The translations under genes and the position numbers were made by a program. Under the pieces are notes generated by a model. It worked only from the letters and a program-made list of their open reading frames with translations. It was not told the origin of the DNA and made no database searches. Source: Bacteroidales bacterium (lineage in GTDB: Bacteria > Bacteroidota > Bacteroidia > Bacteroidales > WCHB1-69). From it: a stretch of DNA of 64,000 bases. The stretch lies in the NCBI GenBank assembly GCA_017649855.1, contig JAGCGA010000040.1, forward strand, positions 19,292 to 83,291. The letters run 5' to 3'. Shown piece by piece: positions 30,522 through 38,452 of this stretch. The first letter of the stretch is position 1. The number at the start of each line of letters is the position of its first letter.

Positions 30522-30530
30522 GCAAAAATA
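30522..30530 (-). promoter_or_regulatory. -7 box (TATTTTTGC) for the MORN gene
   Basis: Matches TAnnTTTGC on the minus strand, 20 bases before ATG 30501; back to back with the dnaN promoter. Confidence 0.7.
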
Positions 30531-30580
30531 GAAAAATCTCGTATATGGGTCGGATTTTTTTTTAGAAAGCAAAAAAAGTA

Positions 30581-30589
30581 TATCTTTGC
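30581..30589 (+). promoter_or_regulatory. -7 box (TATCTTTGC) for dnaN
   Basis: Matches TAnnTTTGC, 26 bases before the dnaN start. It may also drive the RNase P RNA gene behind dnaN, since no other box was seen there. Confidence 0.75.
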
Positions 30590-30615
30590 GGCTTAATTCA
30601 AAATAAGGTAAAAGT

Positions 30616-31743
30616 ATGAAATTTATCATTTCTCGAAATGTTTTATTCCACAACCTGAGCGCCATCAGCGGTGTCATCGGTTCCAACAACTCTCTGCCCA
30701 TCTTAGACAACTTTCTCTTCACCATCAAGGATGAGAAATTGTATCTGATGGCATCGGACATGGATTCCACGATGACCGCCGTCATTGAGTTGGACAACGT
30801 GGAAGGTGAAGGTTGTGTGGCTGTGCCGTCCAAGATCCTTTTGGAGACCCTGAAGTTGATCCCGGAGACCCCGATCGTCTTCGCCATCGAAGAGGAGAAG
30901 AACATCTTCAAATTCCGTGCGGCCAACGGGGAATATGATGCACCCTGTTTTAACGGCGACGAGTTCCCGCGTCCTACCGAGATCGAGAACCCGCAAAACT
31001 TTGATATCCCCGCCACCATTTTGCATCGCGCCATCAGCAAGACGCTCTTCGCCACCGGTACTGACGAACTGCGTCCCACGATGATGGGCGTCTTCTGCGA
31101 GCTTTCCGAGGAAGGCATCTCCTTTGTCTCCACCGATGCGCACAAGTTGGTCCGCTATACCAATGCGACCGTCAAGACCGATGAATATGTCTCCTTCATC
31201 CTGCCCAAGAAACCGCTCGGGCATCTCAAGAACATCCTCCCCGGCGTCAACGAGGACATTCACGTGACTTACTCCAAAGAGACCAATCATATTTGCTTCA
31301 GCTTCAGCAACTTCACACTCTATTCATCCTTAAAGGAGGGTAAATACCCCAACTATGAGAATGTGATTCCCAAGGAGAACCACAATGTGTTGACCGTCTC
31401 CCGCGAAGAGTTGATCAAGTCTATCCGAAGAGTGGGCATCTACTCCAACCAGTCCACCTATCAGATTCGTATCACCCTTTCTGAATCTGCCACCAACATC
31501 ACGGCAGAAGACATGGACTACTCCAACAAGGCCGAGGAGAGCATCAGCGGCGAATACAACGGCGAGCCTATGGAGATTGGCTTCAACGCCAAGTTCCTGC
31601 GTGAGATGCTGGAGAACATCGACACCCCGGAGGTTCGCTTGGAGATGTCGCAGCCCAAACGTGCGGCCCTGCTTTTCCCTGCTGACGAGACCAACGACAA
31701 AGAGTCTCTGCTGATGCTCATCATGCCGGTGATGCTCAACTAA
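30616..31743 (+). CDS. dnaN: DNA polymerase III beta clamp
   Basis: The 375-residue sliding clamp gives the replicase its processivity. It begins MKFIISRNVLFHNLSAISGVIGSNNSLPIL-like (first 30 residues), with clamp motifs LPILDNFLF, FVSTDAHKLVRYT and the C-terminal LLMLIMPVML, which forms part of the partner-binding pocket. It lies between a divergent MORN gene and rnpB, which starts about 7 bases after its stop codon. Confidence 0.96.
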   Translation: MKFIISRNVLFHNLSAISGVIGSNNSLPILDNFLFTIKDEKLYLMASDMDSTMTAVIELDNVEGEGCVAVPSKILLETLKLIPETPIVFAIEEEKNIFKFRAANGEYDAPCFNGDEFPRPTEIENPQNFDIPATILHRAISKTLFATGTDELRPTMMGVFCELSEEGISFVSTDAHKLVRYTNATVKTDEYVSFILPKKPLGHLKNILPGVNEDIHVTYSKETNHICFSFSNFTLYSSLKEGKYPNYENVIPKENHNVLTVSREELIKSIRRVGIYSNQSTYQIRITLSESATNITAEDMDYSNKAEESISGEYNGEPMEIGFNAKFLREMLENIDTPEVRLEMSQPKRAALLFPADETNDKESLLMLIMPVMLN

Positions 31744-31750
31744 TACGACC

Positions 31751-32094
31751 AAAAAGGAACCTCGTTGTCGCTGCCATCTCCGGATGGGAGAGGAAAGTCC
31801 GGGCAACACAGAGCACCATACTTCCTAACGGGAAGGCATCCTTCGGGATGACAGACAGTGCCACAGAAAAGATACCGCCGGTGCAAGCCGGTAAGGGTGA
31901 AATCGCGAGGTAAGAGCTCACGCCAGTGTTCAGTGATGACGCTGAGGGTAAACCTTATGGGTTGAAAGACCAAATAAACCGAGGCTTGAGGGTTGCTCGC
32001 CCGACTCGGAGGGTAGGTTGATTGAGGCGCAGGGTGACCTGCGTCCTAGATAAATGACAACATAGTACAGAACCCGGCTTATAGGTTCCTTTCC
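31751..32094 (+). ncRNA. rnpB: RNase P RNA (bacterial type A)
   Basis: Catalytic RNA that trims tRNA 5' ends. The conserved core GAGGAAAGTCCGGGC lies at 31790-31804 and its 3' partner region ACAGAACCCGGCTTAT at 32067-32082, which together form P4. The ends pair as helix P1: AAAGGAACCT at 31753-31762 with AGGTTCCTTT at 32083-32092. Length about 340 bases, normal for type A. A strong terminator follows. No promoter is visible between dnaN and this RNA. Confidence 0.95.
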
Positions 32095-32096
32095 TT

Positions 32097-32127
32097 AGCG
32101 CAGCGTATCAACCACGCTGCGCTTTTT
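32097..32127 (+). terminator. Rho-independent terminator of rnpB
   Basis: A 9-bp stem (AGCGCAGCG with CGCTGCGCT) and 9-base loop are followed by TTTTT, directly after the RNase P RNA. Confidence 0.9.
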
Positions 32128-32132
32128 CATGA

Positions 32133-32498
32133 TCACCACCTGGGCTTGAAAGAATCCTGGATATGCGTCACATTGCCCGTCCCGCCATCCAAGATGACCG
32201 AGACAATGTCAAAACGCACCTCTTTGCGGATGCCGTTCTTTTGCACATACACATTCGCTGCCCGTATCATGTTCCGCTGCTTTTGCAAGGTCACAAACGA
32301 CTCAGGCTCCCCAAAGGCGTTGCTCTTCCGGGTCTTCACCTCCACAAAGACAATAAATTCGTCATTCTCCATGATCAGGTCGATTTCCAAATGACCCAAA
32401 CGATGGTTTTTCTCTAAAAGTCTGTAACCGAGAGACTGGAGATATTCACAAGCCATATCCTCCCCTCTTCGGCCTTTTTCCAAATGTTCATTTCCCAT
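32133..32498 (-). CDS. YraN/UPF0102-family nuclease-like protein
   Basis: The 121-residue protein has the restriction-endonuclease-like core of UPF0102: KGRRGEDMACEYLQSLGY, then LEIDLI (Asp40) and FVEVKTR (Glu53, Lys55). It is present in most bacteria; function poorly known, possibly linked to DNA uptake or Holliday-junction handling. ATG 32498 is chosen because it follows the upstream gene's stop by 2 bases; the longer frame overlaps that gene. Confidence 0.9.
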   Translation of the reverse strand: MGNEHLEKGRRGEDMACEYLQSLGYRLLEKNHRLGHLEIDLIMENDEFIVFVEVKTRKSNAFGEPESFVTLQKQRNMIRAANVYVQKNGIRKEVRFDIVSVILDGGTGNVTHIQDSFKPRW

Positions 32499-32500
32499 TT

Positions 32501-33784
32501 CTATAAGTTTTTTGATGATTTCACAATACAATCCCCAATGGCACACTCCAAGCATCTGCGAGGCTGACAATAGCGCGTATACAATTCTATCAATGCCTGC
32601 GAGTCTGAAGCATGCTCTTGGGGGAATGCGGTCGTGGCAAAACGACGCGTCACCCGGTTGTCCTCAAACGGAATCTCACCCAGCATATCCAGGGCGAGCT
32701 CCATCTTTTCTTCGTCACCCTGAAAATGCCAATAGGAAAAGAGGACCGGTATCACGGTGTTGATAAAGAGCAGCGCTATCGACGCCTCTCCCAAAGCCAC
32801 ATGATGTATGGACGTCTCCTTGTTGAAATGATAATGATGCTCCCAATAAGCGTCCGCCGAGACAGCGAACCGACGCCACCAATAGGCCATATCGCTCCGA
32901 TGAGTCAACTCGCTCCACAAGTCGGGGATCTCGTACAACAAGGTGGCAAACTGCGACAAGCGAATGCACGGGAAATTGGAAGGCCTCAGGCGTAACAAAT
33001 TCCAATGATAGGTGGCAATGGGCGTCAGCTGATATTTGTACCGCAAATAGTCATACTCCGCTTTCAACATGCGATAATGGTCATCCCCTTGCGCAACTTC
33101 CAGCATACCCGCTTGACCGAACACCAATGCCTGCACCTGCAAAACCGATTCCGTGTGTCGGGATATGATCTTGTACGGCAAACTCTTGGCCAACAGCTCG
33201 AAAGCATCGGCATTGGTCTTCATGCCGAAACCGACCGCCAGATGACGGTAAAGGGCCTCCTGCCAATCTCCATGGCATTGCGACACCGTTTCTCTCACCT
33301 GCGACTGCTTCCGGAGAAGACGCTCCATCAGCACACTCTCCATTTGGCTTCGTATCGTAAGTAGCGACATGTCAGGCAGGAAAGACTGGCAAGGCAACTC
33401 ATCCAGCGTCCCGACCAACTCCTGATATCGCTCATACATGTCAGGTAGAACCCGCCCTCGGATTTCGAATGTCGGATACAACTCCCCTGGCAGGCGCTCC
33501 ACCTCTCGGTCATGCTCATACACGACATGCAGAGTGACCATCTTATACTTCTCATCGTCCTCGTGATGATGCCGATACCAGTCTGAACTACGCACGTGAA
33601 TCTCCACATCACCGGCCCATACGATATCGCCGATCCGTATCACGGCCCCTTTAAAGTCAGGTCCGGCATCCCGATTCAACACTCCGGGGGTCACTATCTG
33701 CAAAGGATCCCCCGCTGTGGTGCACAGCTCTTCCATGTCAAACAGCTGATATTGCCACACATAATGTAAAAACGCCTCATTCAT
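32501..33784 (-). CDS. DUF2851 family protein
   Basis: A 427-residue soluble protein typical of Bacteroidota DUF2851: starts MNEAFLHYVWQYQLFD, then GVLNRDAGPDFKGAVIRIG and WAGDVEIHVRSSDWYRHHH near residues 32-75. A C-terminal cluster of cysteines (RRCLECAIGDC) may bind metal. The DAGPDF...GDVEIH pattern looks like a nuclease-like core, but no function is known. Start chosen from the -7 box at 33805-33813. It forms a two-gene unit with yraN. Confidence 0.85.
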   Translation of the reverse strand: MNEAFLHYVWQYQLFDMEELCTTAGDPLQIVTPGVLNRDAGPDFKGAVIRIGDIVWAGDVEIHVRSSDWYRHHHEDDEKYKMVTLHVVYEHDREVERLPGELYPTFEIRGRVLPDMYERYQELVGTLDELPCQSFLPDMSLLTIRSQMESVLMERLLRKQSQVRETVSQCHGDWQEALYRHLAVGFGMKTNADAFELLAKSLPYKIISRHTESVLQVQALVFGQAGMLEVAQGDDHYRMLKAEYDYLRYKYQLTPIATYHWNLLRLRPSNFPCIRLSQFATLLYEIPDLWSELTHRSDMAYWWRRFAVSADAYWEHHYHFNKETSIHHVALGEASIALLFINTVIPVLFSYWHFQGDEEKMELALDMLGEIPFEDNRVTRRFATTAFPQEHASDSQALIELYTRYCQPRRCLECAIGDCIVKSSKNL

Positions 33785-33804
33785 GATGTCATCATATTTG
33801 AGGC

Positions 33805-33813
33805 GCAAATATA
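33805..33813 (-). promoter_or_regulatory. -7 box (TATATTTGC) for DUF2851-yraN
   Basis: Matches TAnnTTTGC on the minus strand, 20 bases before ATG 33784. Confidence 0.7.
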
Positions 33814-33892
33814 TGCTATCTGCAAATATTTTGCAAATAAAAAATTAATGATATTGTATTTTTACAATTAAAAGTAAAAAATTCAGGTGACA

Positions 33893-34421
33893 ATACTCAT
33901 GATGACACAGACTCCTCTTTCGCGGCGGGCATGTCACGTTCTTATCTCACACTTTCCCACGCCAAGGATAATTCTGAAAATTTTAGGTGATTATATACCT
34001 GATGGCACATATGTGTCGATATCAGATGGCATCTTGCGGAGTTTCTCCATTTCGCACCGGGTTCGGGCAGTGCTTTGTGGCAAGAGCCTCCCGCGGTGCG
34101 AGGATGGTCGGGGCGCTGTCCCTCCCCAGACTGCACTGCGTTTAGTCTGGGGTTATGGAGATTACGTCTCTCCGAGACGTTGTGGGATGGCGCAGAGACG
34201 AACGATATGTTATCGCTTTGTGGAAATTGGGCACGCTGTGTCGTGAGATGCCTTGGAACTTTCCGATGGACAAATGCTCCTGGAAGGAGCAAATCTCAAT
34301 AGCCCCGCACTGTAGTGTGGGGTATAGCATGTGCGCGGGATGAAACTCGCGGCGTGGGTGACACTTGCCATAACGCTGGTAACGGCCCGCCGCGAAAGGG
34401 GAAACCGTGCCATCAGGTATA
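33893..34421. repeat. Palindrome-rich repeat element with inverted ends
   Basis: No convincing gene lies between DUF2851 and maf. A perfect 15-bp inverted repeat TATACCTGATGGCAC bounds 33994-34421 (copies at 33994-34008 and, inverted, 34407-34421). An outer, looser inverted pair of about 37 bp includes CTCTTTCGCGGCGGGC at 33915-33930 and its complement-like partner at 34385-34420. Inside are at least five hairpins: 34124-34152 (9-bp stem), 34164-34180 (7 bp), 34203-34215 (5 bp), 34275-34291 (7 bp) and 34303-34322 (9 bp with a G-U). A solo end recurs at 61766. Likely a non-autonomous mobile element or a structured RNA. Confidence 0.75.
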
Positions 34422-34434
34422 CAATTGCTAAATT

Positions 34435-35025
34435 TTATTGAATCACCTCTTTCAGCATCTCCCATAGCAGTCGCGTGGGCAGACCCATCACATTGTAGAA
34501 CGAGCCTTGGATAGCCCGGATACCCACACAGCCAATCCACTCCTGCACCCCGTAGGCTCCGGCTTTGTCCAGAGGGCGGTATTTCTCCACATAATAATGC
34601 ATCTCCTCTTCGGTAAGGGTCTCGAACATGACATCCGTGGCGCGGTAGTCGGTGAGCGTCTTCCGGGGTGTGGCGACGGTCAGTCCGCTATAGACGGCAT
34701 GGGTATTTCCGGACAGCGCACGCAACATGGCCAATGCTTCGGCATCATCATGCGGCTTCCCCAAAATCTTCCCGTCCTGCACCACGATCGTGTCACAGGC
34801 AATGAATATCGTATGGTCAGGATATTGGGAGAGATCTATGGGAGAGAGTTTCAGTCGGGACAGATATTGCACCACGTCCGCCGGCGGGAGCGTGGGATCA
34901 AAAGACTCCTCCACCTCGGCGGCAAGAATCTCAAACTCAATGCCCATGTCCGTCAGCAGTTCCCTGCGGCGCGGCGATTTGGAGGCAAGATACACCTTAT
35001 AGTTTTTCAGTTCATCTAATAGCAT
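34435..35025 (-). CDS. maf: Maf-family nucleoside triphosphate pyrophosphatase
   Basis: The 196-residue house-cleaning pyrophosphatase has SKSPRRRELL at residues 15-24, the acidic site ACDTIVVQDGKILGKP near 75-90, and DKAGAYGVQEWIG near 153-165. Family members hydrolyse dTTP/UTP or modified nucleotides and can block septum formation when overproduced. The repeat element starts about 14 bases after its stop. A -7 box lies just upstream. Confidence 0.92.
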   Translation of the reverse strand: MLLDELKNYKVYLASKSPRRRELLTDMGIEFEILAAEVEESFDPTLPPADVVQYLSRLKLSPIDLSQYPDHTIFIACDTIVVQDGKILGKPHDDAEALAMLRALSGNTHAVYSGLTVATPRKTLTDYRATDVMFETLTEEEMHYYVEKYRPLDKAGAYGVQEWIGCVGIRAIQGSFYNVMGLPTRLLWEMLKEVIQ

Positions 35026-35044
35026 AGCCCTCGTTTTTGCGCCT

Positions 35045-35053
35045 GCAAAAGTA
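35045..35053 (-). promoter_or_regulatory. -7 box (TACTTTTGC) for maf
   Basis: Matches TAnnTTTGC on the minus strand, 19 bases before the start. Confidence 0.65.
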
Positions 35054-35115
35054 CGAAAAAACAGACAACATCCATAAAAGTCATATTTCGAATATCCATC
35101 CGAAACAAAAATATA

Positions 35116-35124
35116 TATCTTTGC
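35116..35124 (+). promoter_or_regulatory. -7 box (TATCTTTGC) for the sialidase gene
   Basis: Matches TAnnTTTGC, 36 bases before the start codon. Confidence 0.7.
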
Positions 35125-35160
35125 ACCGCAAAAGCACCGTCACAAATCACCCTGAGAACT

Positions 35161-37422
35161 ATGAGAAATCAAACATATCTTCGACATGCCTTAGAAAGCA
35201 TCGGCACTTGCAAACTGCTGATCATCTGTCTATTGCTCATCCCATTGGGATTGTGTGCGCAGTCCAGCACATCCGCAGGACCCAGCATCTCGCGCCAAGG
35301 CTTTCTGACACGCACCACGATTTACGGTCCGGGCGACCACAACTCGAAGAACTACCGCATCCCGGCCATCGTCACGGCGGGCGACGGCTCCTTGGTGGTG
35401 GCCACCGACAAGCGAAAGTACAACGACATCGACCTGCCCGAGGACATCGACATCCTCGTCAACCGCAGCAACGACGGCGGGCGCACGTGGAGCAAACCTT
35501 ACACTTTAGCGGAGGGCACGGGCGTGGGCCATGGCTTCGGCGACTGCGCCTTGGTGCGCACCAACGAGGAGGGCGGACTCATTGCCGTCTTCGTGGGCGG
35601 CGTGGGCTTCTGGCAGTCGCGGCCCGACAACCCGCTACGCACCTACCTCTGCCGCAGTCGCGACAACGGCCGCACGTGGAGCAAGCCGAAGGACATCACC
35701 CACTTCATCCTCGGCCCCGACTGTGTGATTCCGGAACACCGTAGCTGGTGGTCGTCATTCTTCGCCTCGGGCGCGGGCCTGCGCACCTCGTCGGGGCGAC
35801 TGATGTTCGTGGCCGCCGTGCGCGAGGACTCCCTCTGGATGGCCTGCAACTACGTCTTCTACTCCGACGACGACGGCGAAACGTGGCAGTGTTCTCAAAA
35901 AGCCTCTCCGAAAGGCGACGAAGCCAAGGTGGTGGAACTCTCCGACGGGCGTATCCTGATGAGCATCCGTGCGGAGGGTCATCGTCTTTACAACATCTCC
36001 GAGGACGGCGGCGTCACCTGGAGCGATACCACCTCCGTGTGGCCCGAACTGGAAGCGCCCGCCTGCAACGGCGACATCATTCGCTGCACCGCTCCCAATG
36101 GGCGGATGTTGCTGCTACACTCACTGCCCTACGGCAAGGAGCGCAAAGACGTTTCCATCTTTGTCAGCTTTGATGAGGGGAAGACCTGGCCGGTGCGCCG
36201 GACAATAGTCCCCTACCCCTCGGCATACTCCTCCTTGTGCCAACTCCCCGACGGCACCATCGGCCTTTACGTGGAAGAGGCCTTCAACGACGGCGTGAAC
36301 TACTCCATGGTGTTCTACAACTTCAGCCTCGAGTGGCTGCTGGGCGAAGAACGCCATAAGAGCTACGAACCCACAACCCCTTACTACACCCAGGCGCGAC
36401 AATATTTCATCAACCAAGACTATGCCACAGCTTACAAGTACTTGGAGAAAGAGTTGGCCGAGCACCCCAAAAATGGCTATGCCTGGTTTTACAAAGGCTG
36501 GCTGGACATGTACCACAAAGATGCCCTGTTAGAATCCCTGCACGCCTTCAACCAAGCCGTAAAACGAATCACTCGCAAAGACAAAGTCTTCCTCTCGACA
36601 GCCTATTCCGGTCGTGGGGTGGCCAACCGCACTGCCGGGGATCTCAAAGCTGCATACGCTGATTACACCAAGGCTCTCAAACTCTACCCGAACCCCCAAG
36701 ACTACATCAACCGCGGGGAATGGTACTACAGTCTCGGGAAATATACGGAGGCGGGGGACGACTTCTTTGCCGCCCTGAAGTTGGATTCCAACAACATGGA
36801 TGCTTGGTACAGTGTGGGGAAATACTATTACGGCATCAAAGACTATGGGAAATGTCTTGAGTGGCTCGCGGACTGTATCACTCGGTATCCGGACTATTCG
36901 GACTACTACTTGCTCAGAGCGCTCTGCTACCGGAACATGCACGACTACGACCATGTAGCCAAGAATGTGGTCCAAGCCTTGTCAATTGATGATAACAGCA
37001 AGGCTGTCACCATGCTGAGGGAATTGGCGGACAGCGCATACCATCAAACCATCACAGAGTTGGAGGCGCGGCATCTGGACGATCCGAACAACACAGGCTG
37101 GATCTATTACATCGCGGCCGTCCATGAAATCGAAGGAGAGTACGGCAAGGCGTTGCTCATGTATAAAAAGCTGTACGACATGGACGAGAAAGGCAGCAGG
37201 TCAAAGTCGGCCGCGGCCGAGCGGATTGCCGCCTGCTGGTGGCAGCTGGGCGACAACGACAACGCCATTCGGTTCCTGGAGGAGGCCATCGCACTGGAGG
37301 AAGACAAAGACGAAAAGGCCAAAATCTCATCCGAGTTGGAATACGTCCGGGAACACTCCCGCGACTACCAAAAAAACGAGGAACTGGAGAGCATCCGCAA
37401 GGCGTTCTTCGGTGAGAATTAA
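35161..37422 (+). CDS. Secreted GH33 sialidase fused to C-terminal TPR repeats
   Basis: The 753-residue protein has a signal peptide (about residues 17-34), a GH33 exo-sialidase domain at roughly 50-395, and a TPR-rich helical region from about 405 to the end. Sialidase marks: YRIPAIV near 61-67 (catalytic Arg) and five Asp-box-like motifs (SNDGGRTW, SRDNGRTW, SDDDGETW, SEDGGVTW, SFDEGKTW). TPR marks: AWFYKGWLDMYHKDAL, AAYADYTKALKLYPNP, DDFFAALKLDSNNMDAW. The enzyme releases terminal sialic acids from host glycans. A TPR tail on a sialidase is unusual; usual extra parts are carbohydrate-binding domains. Confidence 0.9.
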   Translation: MRNQTYLRHALESIGTCKLLIICLLLIPLGLCAQSSTSAGPSISRQGFLTRTTIYGPGDHNSKNYRIPAIVTAGDGSLVVATDKRKYNDIDLPEDIDILVNRSNDGGRTWSKPYTLAEGTGVGHGFGDCALVRTNEEGGLIAVFVGGVGFWQSRPDNPLRTYLCRSRDNGRTWSKPKDITHFILGPDCVIPEHRSWWSSFFASGAGLRTSSGRLMFVAAVREDSLWMACNYVFYSDDDGETWQCSQKASPKGDEAKVVELSDGRILMSIRAEGHRLYNISEDGGVTWSDTTSVWPELEAPACNGDIIRCTAPNGRMLLLHSLPYGKERKDVSIFVSFDEGKTWPVRRTIVPYPSAYSSLCQLPDGTIGLYVEEAFNDGVNYSMVFYNFSLEWLLGEERHKSYEPTTPYYTQARQYFINQDYATAYKYLEKELAEHPKNGYAWFYKGWLDMYHKDALLESLHAFNQAVKRITRKDKVFLSTAYSGRGVANRTAGDLKAAYADYTKALKLYPNPQDYINRGEWYYSLGKYTEAGDDFFAALKLDSNNMDAWYSVGKYYYGIKDYGKCLEWLADCITRYPDYSDYYLLRALCYRNMHDYDHVAKNVVQALSIDDNSKAVTMLRELADSAYHQTITELEARHLDDPNNTGWIYYIAAVHEIEGEYGKALLMYKKLYDMDEKGSRSKSAAAERIAACWWQLGDNDNAIRFLEEAIALEEDKDEKAKISSELEYVREHSRDYQKNEELESIRKAFFGEN

Positions 37423-37447
37423 CATACATAGTCATACACCAAATATT

Positions 37448-38440
37448 ATGATACAGAGATATTTCTATATGGGCATCATAGTTATCATGGCATTTCTACC
37501 ATGGAACGACAAACTTGCTGCACAACACACCAACGACTTTTCTCAACGGGAAGTACGACAAGCTCGCCACAACATCCGACAGAAACTGATTTTAGAAAAC
37601 AAGGAGTTTCGAGAAGCAGCTGAGCGTTATGCAAGACTTGACGACCTGGACTTTCTCCTCATCAAATCCGGAACAGTGGAGGATGATTGGGTAGTTTACT
37701 ATTTCTATCCTGTCTCCGATAGCAAATTCAAACAGATAGAGGAAAAAGAAGAGGCTTACATCTCCGAAATGAGATCGTACTATATCAACAATCCCAACGA
37801 ACTATATGAATACATAGCTGCTGGATATGGCTTCCGTTTCTTCTTTGAGAACGAGAAAAGGACCGCCCAAAAAACGACAGATTTTCCTCTAGTTATGCTG
37901 AAAGAATGGTATGACCAAGCCATTCGTCAGGCAAAGAACGACAGTCTGATGCAAGAAAAAACGATTGAAGAGCCTCAGAGTCCGAACGAAACAGCAATCA
38001 CCGAAAAGGGAAGTCAAAAGGAACCCACCACAGCCGAGATCCAGAGAGATTTATTGGTCCTTCACAACATCTCCCGCTCCATCAACAAGAGATGCCCCAT
38101 CAAGATTGACGCGAACACACGCCTTGACTCAACGGGCATCAGCGACCAACATTTCATCTATTACTTCTCCATATCATCACCTACATCACCTACTGATGTA
38201 GATATTATGCGCCATGATATCCGGAAAAACCTCGAGAATGGCGATCCTTCTGTCAAGCAACTGGTTTCATTATGCATAGAGACAAATAAAGGGTACTGCC
38301 ACCGCTATTATTATCGGGATTCAAAATCCAAAGGCGGGAAAAAAGCGAAAATGAAGACGGAAAAAGAAGTCTTGGACATTTGTTTCAGCATTGAAGAACT
38401 GAAAGAGATTCGGAATTACCAGAATCTTTGGAGTCGTTAG
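37448..38440 (+). CDS. Exported protein of unknown function
   Basis: A 330-residue protein with an N-terminal hydrophobic segment (FYMGIIVIMAFLPW) ending near AAQ, a probable signal peptide. The rest is charged and mixed, with two related halves: a YYFYPVSDSKF/YYFSISSPTS-type strand followed by helices occurs near residues 78 and 236, hinting at an internal duplication. I do not recognise the family. Start 37448 is chosen; the frame runs back into the sialidase gene. It lies 25 bases after the sialidase stop, so it may be cotranscribed. Confidence 0.65.
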   Translation: MIQRYFYMGIIVIMAFLPWNDKLAAQHTNDFSQREVRQARHNIRQKLILENKEFREAAERYARLDDLDFLLIKSGTVEDDWVVYYFYPVSDSKFKQIEEKEEAYISEMRSYYINNPNELYEYIAAGYGFRFFFENEKRTAQKTTDFPLVMLKEWYDQAIRQAKNDSLMQEKTIEEPQSPNETAITEKGSQKEPTTAEIQRDLLVLHNISRSINKRCPIKIDANTRLDSTGISDQHFIYYFSISSPTSPTDVDIMRHDIRKNLENGDPSVKQLVSLCIETNKGYCHRYYYRDSKSKGGKKAKMKTEKEVLDICFSIEELKEIRNYQNLWSR

Positions 38441-38452
38441 TTTGCAACACCA

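Noticed and set aside
30498..31145. 215-codon frame opposite the start of dnaN
   Set aside because: Shadow frame over both divergent promoters; no motif.
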